Translations under genes and position numbers: made by a program
Source of the DNA: Azolla caroliniana
Lineage: Eukaryota; Polypodiophyta
Assembly (NCBI GenBank): GCA_043228905.1
Contig: JBHGNT010000021.1
Coordinates: 310,001 to 374,000 of the forward strand
DNA length: 64,000 nt
Reading direction: 5' to 3'
Shown here: in pieces, positions 1-11,200 of the stretch
How positions within the stretch are numbered: position 1 is the first letter of the stretch
How the letters are laid out: each line of letters begins with the position of its first letter
The notes under the pieces: generated by a model
Told to the model about the DNA's origin: nothing
The model's database searches: none
Seen by the model: the letters and a program-made list of their open reading frames with translations, nothing else

Positions 1-703
1 TTCGGTTATCCCGTGACTGGCTCCGTCTTCGCTGATTGTTCGGCGGTCGTGAGGAATCTCTTCCTCGTGTGTTCGATCGGTCTGTCGAACCTTGTACTAC
101 GTAAGCGTCTTCTGTTGAGTCTTTGGCGAAAGACTTTCTCCGAGCTGCTTCGGTCAGGATTGCGCTCGTGACTTCAGAGTATTTAACAGCCGTGGTTGAC
201 GCGTTGCACACAGTTGTGACGAAGGTTTCCCATGATGAGGGAAGGCTGCTCATGAGTATCATTGCTCTGAGTTCATCCTCGATTGCCGTCCCCTGAGATG
301 AGATTTGGGAACTGATGCTTTCGTACTCATTGAGGTGTGCCTGAACCGAATCGGATTCTTTCATCCGCAAGTTGTAGAGGCGCCGGATCAGAAACATCTT
401 CGTTGCGGCGACCTTCTTTTCGTAAGTGTCCGACAGTGTTTTCCACAGTTCGAATGCTGTCGTACACGATTGCACCGTAAAGTATACCGATTCCGATAGG
501 TGCATCCGAATCGTGGCGCGGACAATTCTGTCCAGCTTCTGCCACTCAATTGGTTTGTATCCTTCTGGAGGTTCTTCATTTTCGATGGGGTCGATTTGCC
601 CCTTGACTATGAGATAGTCCTGCATTTGTTCCTTCCAGAAGTTGAAGTTCGATCCATCGAACTTTCGTAGACTCATTTTTGACGAGCCTGATGTTGATGC
701 CAT
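1..703 (-). CDS. Ty1/copia retrotransposon Gag, N-terminal part (runs off window)
   Basis: The minus-strand frame is open from an ATG at 703 to the window edge, about 234 codons, with no stop. A second ATG lies ten codons in, at 676. The protein opens with a KFDGSNFNFWKEQM segment. It then has a Gag polyprotein region of the UBN2/DUF4219 kind, with motifs such as AFELWKTLSDTYEKK, FLIRRLYNLRM and LMSSLPSSWE. These are standard in plant copia capsid proteins. A basic Arg/Ser-rich stretch follows at the edge, where a zinc knuckle would be expected next. It belongs to the element whose LTR lies at 1381-1665. The lack of breaks suggests a fairly young copy, but the pol part is outside the window. 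Confidence 0.85.
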   Translation of the reverse strand, partial: MASTSGSSKMSLRKFDGSNFNFWKEQMQDYLIVKGQIDPIENEEPPEGYKPIEWQKLDRIVRATIRMHLSESVYFTVQSCTTAFELWKTLSDTYEKKVAATKMFLIRRLYNLRMKESDSVQAHLNEYESISSQISSQGTAIEDELRAMILMSSLPSSWETFVTTVCNASTTAVKYSEVTSAILTEAARRKSFAKDSTEDAYVVQGSTDRSNTRGRDSSRPPNNQRRRSQSRDNR

Positions 704-1366
704 CAAATTCGGTTTCGGTTGACGAAGCTCGGTTCAGAGTTGACTGTGAACCTTGTTGGAGTGCAGCCGGTTGGCTCACCCGATATCGTTCTAGTCGAAT
801 TTGAACCCGAGTCGGTTCGGCTTCGGAACTTGCTCGAATTGACTCCGGTAACTTGAGGGACAGAACCGACTGGTCTTCCCGAGTGTTGCCGAGTCGGAGT
901 GAGCCCGGTTCGCTTCGGATATATGTGCCGAATACCGATTATTGAAACCGATTATCTGGACGGATTCTGCTTCGGTTGACTGCAGCGACGGGAGAGACAG
1001 ATCCAACTGATCCTCTCGAATGTCGATCAGCCGGATGAAGCACGAATTTGGGGTTGTTGTCTTGAGACCGATCTGCACCGGGTGGTTACAAGGAGCGGCG
1101 TTTGATGACCTCCTCGAATGCCGTTTAACCGAATGGAGCACGATCGTGTCAAAGTTGCACAAGGGGATTTCACCTCGAGCGGTTACGATCACACGGAACG
1201 GAGTACAACCTGTGGGCTTACTCCAAGCAAGAGGATCTAACGCGATGAGGTGCAAACCTCGTTTTTGTTCTTCTTCTCTATTTCTTCGAATGACGCGGAT
1301 ACTGTGCAGGCCGAGATGAAGTGAAGAACCGAATGCTGTGCAGGCGGTGATGACGGCTGAACCTTC
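704..1366 (-). other. Untranslated leader of the copia element
   Basis: This is about 660 bp between the primer-binding site and the Gag ATG. It contains several short open frames on both strands but none resembling a known domain. Packaging and dimerisation signals would be expected in such a leader, but none can be identified by eye. Confidence 0.5.
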
Positions 1367-1378
1367 GCTCTGATACCA
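1367..1378 (-). other. Copia primer-binding site (initiator Met tRNA)
   Basis: On the minus strand this reads TGGTATCAGAGC, the canonical plant copia primer-binding site complementary to the 3' end of initiator methionine tRNA. It sits two bases inside the LTR end at 1381, as expected. It fixes the element's orientation (minus) and shows that the adjacent LTR is the 5' LTR. Confidence 0.9.
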
Positions 1379-1380
1379 AA

Positions 1381-1665
1381 TGTTGTAGGCAATGTGGTCA
1401 ATGCGGAAGATCTAGAAGCATTCGATTGCTGTTCAGTACCTGCGTATGACTGTTCGTAGGTCGTTGCACAGAGAGAGAGAGAGAGACAAAGAGGCACAAA
1501 AGACACTCTATTGCATAAACAAATAATACAACAACCAACCTCACAAAGAGGTTACAAGGTCACTATATATAGTGACCGACTTAGGGCAACTACCCTTTAT
1601 GCTAATTACATAAATGGCCAAAACGGGATAATGTGAATACGTCCATTATACACAGGTATTCGACA
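1381..1665 (-). repeat. 5' LTR of the copia element
   Basis: In plus orientation the segment begins TGTTGTAGG and ends CGACA. In element orientation it therefore runs TGTCG...CAACA, with the usual TG...CA ends. It abuts the primer-binding site. The outer boundary at 1665 rests only on the terminal motif, because the other LTR is outside the window. A target-site duplication therefore cannot be tested. A GA-rich run lies inside it at 1471-1487. Confidence 0.65.
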
Positions 1666-1703
1666 CTGTCATCATCCAAACACCAGATTTCCCAAGTGGC
1701 AGA

Positions 1704-1853
1704 ATTCTGATGGTTATACATAAGCCGTCTATACAAGGACTACAGTTATGGTATCTCAGTCAATGCTATGAGGAGCCAGTCAAAATAAAATTCTGATGGT
1801 TATACATAAACAGTCTATACAAGGACTACAGTTATGGTACCTCAGTCAATGCT
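1704..1853. repeat. Two-copy direct repeat, period about 86 bp
   Basis: A segment starting AATTCTGATGGTTATACATA occurs at about 1704 and again at about 1790, each running to GTCAATGCT, with only a few differences. It lies between the copia LTR and the last visible GEX2-like exon. No function can be assigned. Confidence 0.8.
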
Positions 1854-2281
1854 CAGCGGACCCAGGTGTCTTTGAGAGACCAATCAAAGAAAGACAAGAG
1901 GCACTGAAGAAGAGAGGAAAACCTGCTTTCTTTCCTCTGCTTCCGTATATAATACAGAGGAAGCATCTAACTGACTCCTCGAGGTGTGAAGACCTCACGC
2001 CATCCAGTGGCTAGAGTCGCAAAGGTGGAATGAGTTTCACCACCTAGAATGTGAGAGAGGCTGCCAAACACAACATAGAGTAATATTAGGAGTTTTTTAT
2101 GATAGTTATTCACCATACCTATGATAGAATGTAACATGTCCTTGATAATCATTCACAACGTCAAATGTCTAGTTTGGTCTATTCATTAACAATATTCAGT
2201 AACTCACACCTTTGGTTCCAAAATCTATGTAGTTAACAAAATTTAACGCATATTAAATACTGAAAAACACACAGGTTATAC

Positions 2282-5200
2282 CAGGCAGAATCTTGAAGGA
2301 GAATGGTGATCCCGCTATCGCACTTTTATTAACTATTACATGTAGAAACATAGTTCCGGATGTATATGATATGAAATGAATGTTCACAAACATTGAACCC
2401 TCTTCTGTAGAAATGTTTAGAACTGAGAAATTCACTGCACCTCCTCCATTTTCAATCGTCGTAGATATGTTTACCCAAGGTATATCAGATGCATTTATTG
2501 TGTTATTATATGAATCCATATAAATAACACTAAACGCTGCTACACTTCCAACACTGAATGTGCTTATATTATTTACCCAAAATCCTTCACAGTAGCTTGG
2601 AAAGATATCTCCTATTCAAACAAACTAAACATAAAGAAATGGTACAACTATTTTTCAAAGCTATTAAATAAATAGAAATTCATACAAGTTAGAAATGTTA
2701 TTTTCTGTCAATTACCAATTTTAGTTCATTGAATCAGAATTTTATATTGAAATTGACTCTTTCTTTAAATGTAGTCTACTAAGGTAGATTAAATAATACA
2801 ATGCCATTTGTTTTGCCTACTATAAACAAAAGAATTAGGGTTACATTCCATCACTGTTGAAAGAAAGAAAGATATATTCACCTGGATCCACATGAAAGAA
2901 AAATGGGGAACCATAAATCAAAACGTTCCCCTTCCCTACTTGAAGTAATAGATCTCGTGAAATTGATGTATTAAAATTAATCAGTAGGTAACCAGAGTTT
3001 TTATCATAAGTTTGTTGTACATTGAAGAAAACTTCCCGTCCAGTGGTATCCAAAATGACCGTAGAAAAGTTCACACTTGGTGAAACAGAAATAATGTTAT
3101 TATCATAAGCATCCATCATAGCTACTAGCAGAATCGCTTTTTCTCCAGCAGTAAATATACTCATGTTGTTGCGCCAGAAACCTTGACAGTGTGGTATGGA
3201 GAGAGAACCTAAAAACTCATAGAAAATGCTATTCAAATCAATAGTACCCAAAACAAACAATAGCATTTAAAGTTAATTCAACAAAAGATGAATTTAAAAG
3301 TTACAAAAAACACAGCATTTCATTCATTAAAGTGAGTAAACCAGCAATGTCTAAGTCATAACATGGCAAATCGCCAAATAAACCAATTATATCATTAAAT
3401 ATCCTATCAGAAAACTTACACTGAGTCTACCAGAACAAGAATCTTAGCAAAATTTTGTTCTTTCATGCAAAATGTACATTATATTGTAATGAAGATACCT
3501 TCAGTGAAGACAGACAAAATTAAATAGATGACCATCTCCTTAGCAGTGTGCAAATTTAGCAGTGAATTGAGCACATGGTACAATATATCAAAGGCTTTCT
3601 GGAAATCCACAAAGCAACAATAGATTCTCCTTTTAATGTTACTCCCTTCCATAAGAGCGTACAGGGTCAAAATGTGGTCCAAAGTTATGAAACCCTTTCG
3701 GAAACCTGTCTATGCAGCTGAAAGACAGTCAGTTCTTTCTGCCTATACACTCAATTCTGACTTTAGCATCAAACCTATAGTTTAGCCAAGTAATGGCTAA
3801 TCAAGATAGTCCTATAATTGCATTCTCAGACACAAATCTATTATCTCGTGCTACAGGAGATCCCGCATGTGTGCGAAGTCAAGACATGCTTCTCGGTCTT
3901 TATATACTGACGATTGAAAATTACAAGGTATTTACGGAGATAGACACCCTATCTTGAGAAAGGGAAGTAACCTTTCTTTCCCCAAAATATCCTACTTCAC
4001 CAATTATTATGATGTACTTAGGGCCAAAGAATTAAAATAGATTGATTTATATAGTTATTTGTGGCTTCGATGGCAGATTGATTTGCAAACAATCAGTTCC
4101 AAAATACAACTATAATGATCAAGCAAATAGACATATAGTGAAAGAAAGAAAGATATATTAACGTCTTTTAAGAGGCCAAAATGCCCTATAAGACCAAATA
4201 AGAGATTACATCTTAAGTGTTGTCTCGTCTTTGAGAACAAATCAAAATAAAATAAATATTACACAGTAAATATAAAAGTAAATAACATGAAAAGAAATGA
4301 AATGAGGGAATCTGGTTTTTGGCACATGTGAGATCCTCAAGTTAGGTATATTGTAGCTTTTGTCTTCGAAAGATCTCTAGCATAGGTCGATCCAGAATGG
4401 AAATGTCTCTGAAGCAAGGGAAGCACCTACGATGGTGGGAGATAATGGCTTTTATTTGTCGAGGTCGTGGTCCATGGGGCGAGGCCTACGTGCCCGGCAA
4501 ATTGCCATTGCCCGATCAATTGTAACCCCTTTGTTATGTCCTGGTCTGAAGCCCATTTGTGTATCCCGGGGTTGACTTCTAGCATTAGGAGTGATGGGGC
4601 TAAAGAAAGTTGTGATTGTTCTTTGTGGATGAGCTTGTGTGGCTGTATTCTTCAACAACTTTTCCCGATGTCTCTTGAGCTCTAGCAAGAAAAGTCCTAG
4701 GCATCGTTGGTCCTCATATTCCATTACCTTGCGTAGTGGGCCAAAGCCTTGTTTAAAGAGGCAATGGTATCTCCCTCTGATTTCATAAAAGACATTACAA
4801 TGACAAACATAGTGTTCTTCAGATTCCACTCCTTGATGACACAATTGGCAAATTCTCTCTTCTAGAGGTAGTCGTGTATATCTACCTACCTCAATCTGTA
4901 GCTGTTGTGATGAAGTTCGCAGCTGTCCTATCACACTACGCAACACATAGGATAGATGTATGTCCATATAAGGTGGCCTGATGACAAATCCATCCTCCGA
5001 TGTATGTAAGAAGTGTGTCTTATAGTGAGCCATCTTTGTACCAAGTGGTATTTTGGGGCTGATCCATGTTATCTTGTTTTCCAAGTTAATAATATCAATT
5101 CGGATCACTCTATTCTTTTCCACTTTGGTCATATTTAGATGGGGACAGTCCAAGCTATATTGGAACGGGGGTAGGGCATTTATACTCATGCCATGTGACT

Positions 5201-8200
5201 CGAACCATTGCTGCATTTCAGCATACCAACAATGAGTGTCTCCATTTTCAGCCAGTTGTTTTGATGACATAAGTGCCAACCTTGGGTACCTTCGTTTAGG
5301 GAGCTCCCAAAGACGTTGGATAAATGTCACTGATCGGAACAACGCCTTGGCAGCACCCATCTCTGCCCGGATTATATCGTGGGGCACCGATGCTTTGCTC
5401 CTTATCATGCGAGCAATCATTGACACTAAAGGTCTCTCTAAATCTATCCAATGATTTGCCTTGTTAAGACTCGGTCCCCATGTCTCTACTCCATAGAATA
5501 TCAAGATATTTATCACGTGCGAGCACAAGCGGCCTCCTGTAAGGAGAACCTAGGTCTTGTAAATGTTACTCCTAGGTATGTGTAGGAGCGTGTGTATTCC
5601 ACCTTTTCCTCTCCCAAGAAGAATTCTGGTTCTGATCTTGTTACCCATGCTTGGGTGGTGTTAAACACCATCACTTTAGTTTTCTTCATGTTGATTAACA
5701 AACCTTTGTCCGTACAAAATAGTTTAAAGGCATTTAGATGTCTTTGTAGTCCCTCCGGAGAGTCAAAAATCAGCACAATATCATCAGCATATAGTAATAT
5801 TTGTATAGCTATACCTGCTAGGTGTGCTCCGGAACCCCCAAATCTCTCTATGTACTGTGATACCTCATCTATATAGAGACCGAAGAGTGTGGGGGATAGT
5901 GGGCATCCTTGCTTCACGCCAATTGTGCTAGCCACCGCCTCTGACAAGCCCTTAGAAGACCGCACTTTTCCTAACACAGATTCATAGAGTGCATAGATTC
6001 CCCATTGCATATCTATAGGAACACCAAGGGCTTCTAGCCGCTGCATAAGCTGAGCACGTGGCACAGTGTGAAAGGCTTTTCGGAAATCCACAAAGCAGCA
6101 ATAAATCCTCTTATTGTGGGCTCTGCCCTCCTCAATAAGGGCCCGGAGGGTGAATATGTGATCCAAAGTTGTGAACCCCTTCCGAAAGCCTGCTTGTCCA
6201 ATTGAACGGCAGCCATTTTGCTCTGCCCATATACTCAATTCTAATTCTAGAATCGAGCCATATAGTTTAGCCAAGTAATGGCCAATCATGATTGTCCTAT
6301 AGTTGCTTGGCATCATGGGGTCTCCACTCTTGAGGATTGGCACAATGGTATGTTGAGTCCATCTAGTGGGAAAACCTTCACACATGGCTCTATTAAAGAT
6401 GTGTGCTAGCAATGGGAGCAAGGTGTCACGGGCATAGATAAAGTGCTCACCCACCAATCCATCATGATCTTGAACCTTCCCAAATTATAGCCGATCAATG
6501 GCATTTCTTACATTTTGTGGTGTAAAGAGGGTTGATTCATGTGGGCATGAGGCATTCAGGTGGGGAAGAGGAGGTTGCCCCATGATATCATATAGACCCT
6601 TTGCATATTCCAGCCACACCTAAGGTGAGGTCAGTTGTGTGGTGGGTTGCCTCTCATTAAACATTTTCCATGCTCGTTTACTCTCTTGTCCTAGAAACAA
6701 GCAATACAAATGATCTTCAAATTTAACCAAATACAATCTCTTCTTCTTCCTCACGAGGCGTTGGAAGGTTGCTCTCACTTGGTTGTGTGTATAAATGCCC
6801 CGAGTTACACAACATTCCTCATCATACCAACTATTTTGTATTACTCTACTGAGTTTGGGGGGATTGGCCGTTGTGTGAGGGAAGGCATTTGTGGCTGCTT
6901 TATGCAATGATTTGGATAAACCTTGGGTAAGTTCTTCAAGGGGTGCGAAAGGATCCAAATCTAGCATGCCATTGTATACACCACAACTATACACATCAAT
7001 TGTCTCGCGAGTGAATAGATACTTAGCCAGCCCACTCTCCTTAGCATATACATCCTTTGTGCATCCATCCTTTACCTCAAAGCGTAGATATGCATGATCA
7101 GATGCCAAGCCAATAGGTCTTCCCAATATAGTGAACACTTTTATTTCAGGTATAAGAGATGGAGATCCCATTAGATAATCTACTGTGCTTGCACCCCCTT
7201 TTGGGTTCCAACATGTCAAAGCATCTGATCCAGGCCATTGTGACAAGCCATTATATATCACAAATCCATGCGCGTTTCCCAAGGCTAGAAAGTGTTTTCC
7301 ATATTCAGTTATAGCACTCATATCTTGAGCTTGTCGCTTTAGACCAACCTCTTCCGCCATAACTTCTCCATAAACAGCCTCGTTGGTGTTAAACATAGTT
7401 GTTTGTTCATCCTTGGTTCGTGCATTAAATTCTCCTAATAGTATTATGTCCCCCATAGTAGCAAATCTTATGATATCATCATATAGTGGTAGATATGGTG
7501 ATTCACTTAGAGGTGCAAACCTTGAGTAGGCAGGTGGAAAGTAGCAAATTGCAATATATAACTCCCTAAGATCCCCTCTTTTTATTCGTATCCACATGTA
7601 GCGTGCATCTACATCCTTATGGACAACATGCACTCTATCATGGAGCTCCTCTTTGTATAGCACAGCCACTCCTCCCGAACCTCTAGTGCTTCCTCATGTC
7701 CGAGGTTGGGGGCGACATATTCACTCCCATCTATATCCTTGTACCTCGGGGAGTTTGCTAGCCATGCATTGGTGAGTCTCTGTATACATAGCAATATCTG
7801 TGTTTTTCAATGTATCTTCAAAATATCCGACATCTGTCCGTAGAGAGCCGTTGCAATTCCATATGGTCATGCGTAGGGTCTCATAGGCCATATATCGTCA
7901 TGCGGTTCTCTTCTCTGTAATAATGACCTTGTCATCTCTATATACGGCCCATTTACCTTCCTTTCTTGCATCAAGCACTCGTGGCATGTTTTCTTTGCGG
8001 TGTGCCACTTGAGCTGGAGTGAGATCGTCGTCTAAGTATATTTTTTCACCCTTGAGTGCCTTTCTTTTAGAGAGGAAAGCTTTTTTCTTGTCAATATCCA
8101 TGAAGCGGATGATAAGGGCTTTAGCTCTAGACTCATCTCTTCCCACCCTCCATGCCGAAGCAAATGGAATATCTGATGCTCCAATCTTTGTTCCGAGATT

Positions 8201-11200
8201 CTTGGCATCTTCTTGTGGACTTCCCTTTTCGGCCCAACCAACCACTCGTACATGCAACGCGCGAGCTTTCCTCTTGGCTTCTTCTTCTAAAGTAGCATTC
8301 ATCATTGCCACCCTATCCATGGATGTTCCTTTTTGCTTTTTTACTACCTCTATCCAAGGAGCATTTGCTTTAATTTCGTTTTGGGCGTGCTCTGCTTGAG
8401 CTTTGGCATCTTTGGCCATGTCTACCCATGTTTGCATTTCCTTCGTGACATTGGCTTCCACTACCCCCCAGCAACGGAATTGAGATGGACCCTAAACACC
8501 ATTGACATCCCATACCATCGAGTATTGCCTAAGATCGTTCTATGCAATCAACACAAGCTATCATAGCAAGATCCTTACCACGCCACTAATGTCTCACATC
8601 GTTCTAACGTAGGTGTTTGCCTCCTCTTCCAATGAGGTTAATTTCTCCTCATTTTCTAATTGCACCTTAGATTCTAATGACAGCACATGTTGCCAAGTGT
8701 CATGACCTTATAGAAGTTGCCTCCATTCCTAATATACACTTAACGCCATTAGAAATTTACCCTTGAATAATATATTAAAGTTCTGGGCATCATGGAATAT
8801 CCACTCTTGATATTGGTACAATGTTATATTCTGTCTATCTACTAGGGAAGTCTTCAAACATATAGCTCTATAAAGATGTGTGCAAGAAGAAGTGGGGGCA
8901 AAGTGTCACTGGCATAAATGAAAAAATGCTTGCCCACCAATCCATGATGATCTTGGGCGTTTCAGATTGTAATCTATGAATCGCATTTCTCACCTTTTGT
9001 GAAATGAAAAACGTGGGCGTGAGCCACTTCACATGGCTGGGGAAGGGAGGCAGGGCTGCTTGGAAATATCATATGGTAGCTTTGCATATTCTTGCCAACT
9101 GAGTTGAGGTCAGTTGTGTTCTAGGTTGCTTCTCATTAAACATTTTCCATTTGCTCTTTTACTTCCATTTTCAAGGAACAACCAGTACACCTCTGCATCA
9201 AGTTTAGCCAAATACAATCTCTACTACTTCCTCACTAAGATGTTGGAAGACTGCTCTTGCCTGTTTATGCATAGAAATCCCCCTAGTCACACCTCATTCC
9301 AAGCTTCTCCTTGGTTCAAGACATTCCTCATCATACCAACTATTTTGTGTGGCTCTACCATGTCTGAGTAGATTGCTGATCGTGGTGTGTGGAAAGGCAT
9401 TTGTGGCGACATAATGCACTGACTTTGTACTCCGCAATTATACACATCAATTGTTTGCCGAGTATATTGGTATTTAACATACCCAAACTTGTTCTTAGCA
9501 TATATATCTTTTTGGCATCCATCCTTCACCTTAAAGTGTAGATATACAGGATTTGCTTCCAAGCCAATTGGTCGACTAGAGATAGTGGAAGGGATGGAGA
9601 TCCTATCAAACAGTGAACCACCCACTACCACCCATTAGGAGCATGCAGTTTTTTTTACATTGATTCCTATAGTGAATAGAGTCCCCATTGCATATCTACC
9701 AGAACTCCAAGGCCTCATCTATATAAAGACACAACAGAGTGGGTGATAGTGACATCCTTGTTTCACTCCAATTGCATATTTTTTACTGGTACTCCAAGGC
9801 TTCTAGACTACTGTGAGCACACTATACAGTTATGACGCCTTTCTGAAACTCCACAAAGAAACAAAAGATTCTCCTTCTATTGGTCTTCTTTCCTCAATAA
9901 GGACTCAGAGGAACACCAATTTATGATGAACTCATTTCAGAACCTGCCTCTGGCTGAGTGACAGCCATTTCTGCCTGCCTATACACTCCTGACTCTAGGG
10001 TCAAGCCACATAGTTTGGCCAACTAATAACCAATTAAACTTGTCCTAGAGTCGCAATGTATCATGGAATCACCTATCTTCAAGATCGGTACAATGGTTAG
10101 TTCTGTGCTATGTTGCCTCTCATTAAACATTTTCCATGCTCTTTTACTTTGTTGTGCTAAAAATAATCCGGACACTTCTGCTTCAAATTTAGCAAAATAT
10201 GATCTCTTCTTTTTCTACAAGTCATTCAAAGCTTTCTCTAGCTTCTTTATATGTACAAATATCCAAGTAACATCTCTTCTTTATGTTAGATTATATTTGT
10301 AAACCATAATCTAAACCATAAAAGGAAAAGGATACCTGGAGCCACTGTGAAGTTCAGTGGAGATCCTTGAAGTTCACCATCATTGTAAGTAACATGAACA
10401 ACAAACTCACCAACTCTGGTTGGGATAAAGGTGATTCTCTCATATCCAGGAATAATATCAAAGGACAGATTAACTTTGTAAATATAAACCTCATTGAGAC
10501 TATTGCTAGAGAAAACATTAAATTGGTACAATATTTTCCTTCCTGTAGCGTAACTGATATTGTTTTTGTAAGAATCCATGACAAGAACTCTCAAAATAGC
10601 TTGATCCCCTGCTATAAATCTATTGGCGTTGTTAAGCCAGAAGACCATGCAATTCTTGACTGATATGGTTCCTAGAAAATTGGAGAACTTATATTAAATT
10701 CTTCCACTTCTGAAAGAGCAGTATCTACTTTTAACATGTTAAACAAAGTAATGAAAATGGAGATAAAAGTAGAAATCATCATAAGCATCAGAATAAAATC
10801 TGTAATGCAAAATATTCGTAGTATACTCTCTTTCAATAAATAGCCAATCACTAAAGGTCTTAGGACTTGACTTCTTCACATATATATTAATAAGTTGAGA
10901 GAGTTCAATGAATTTTCTGCCAAGGGCAAATAAAACTCCTTCACAAAGTAATAGACTAACAAATTGCAGATGTTGCGGCATTTAATTTTTTTGACTGAAA
11001 TAAAAAATGAAGAAAAACTGCTTCGATCTGGAATTATTTGCAAGATCAAAAGTCATATTCAAACTTAATTTAATAGAGAAATATGTGAAAAACACAGTGG
11101 CCTGCATATACCTGCAACAACAGTGAAACTCACAGGAGAGCCTGATATAATTTTGTGGCCATCAGAAATATTTAGCCTGTAATTTCCCGCCACTGTAGCA

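Larger units (their letters stand above)
4140..8750 (-). mobile_element. Nearly full-length LINE retrotransposon
   Basis: Order on the minus strand: ORF1 (about 8700-7898), endonuclease plus RT ORF2 (7891-4452), a 3' UTR of about 300 bp, and a tail of TTTC units near 4140-4155. It lies wholly within the 7.1-kb GEX2-like intron between 10336 and 3208, on the same strand as the host gene. ORF2 is interrupted by several stops and one frame change, so this copy cannot make a full protein. Its left end is defined by the TTTC tail; the right end is uncertain because another LINE fragment adjoins it near 8760. No target-site duplication was identified. Confidence 0.85.

Noticed and set aside
10739-10981. 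80-codon minus frame between filamin exons
   Set aside because: No filamin hallmark and no phase-compatible splice sites; it is treated as intron.
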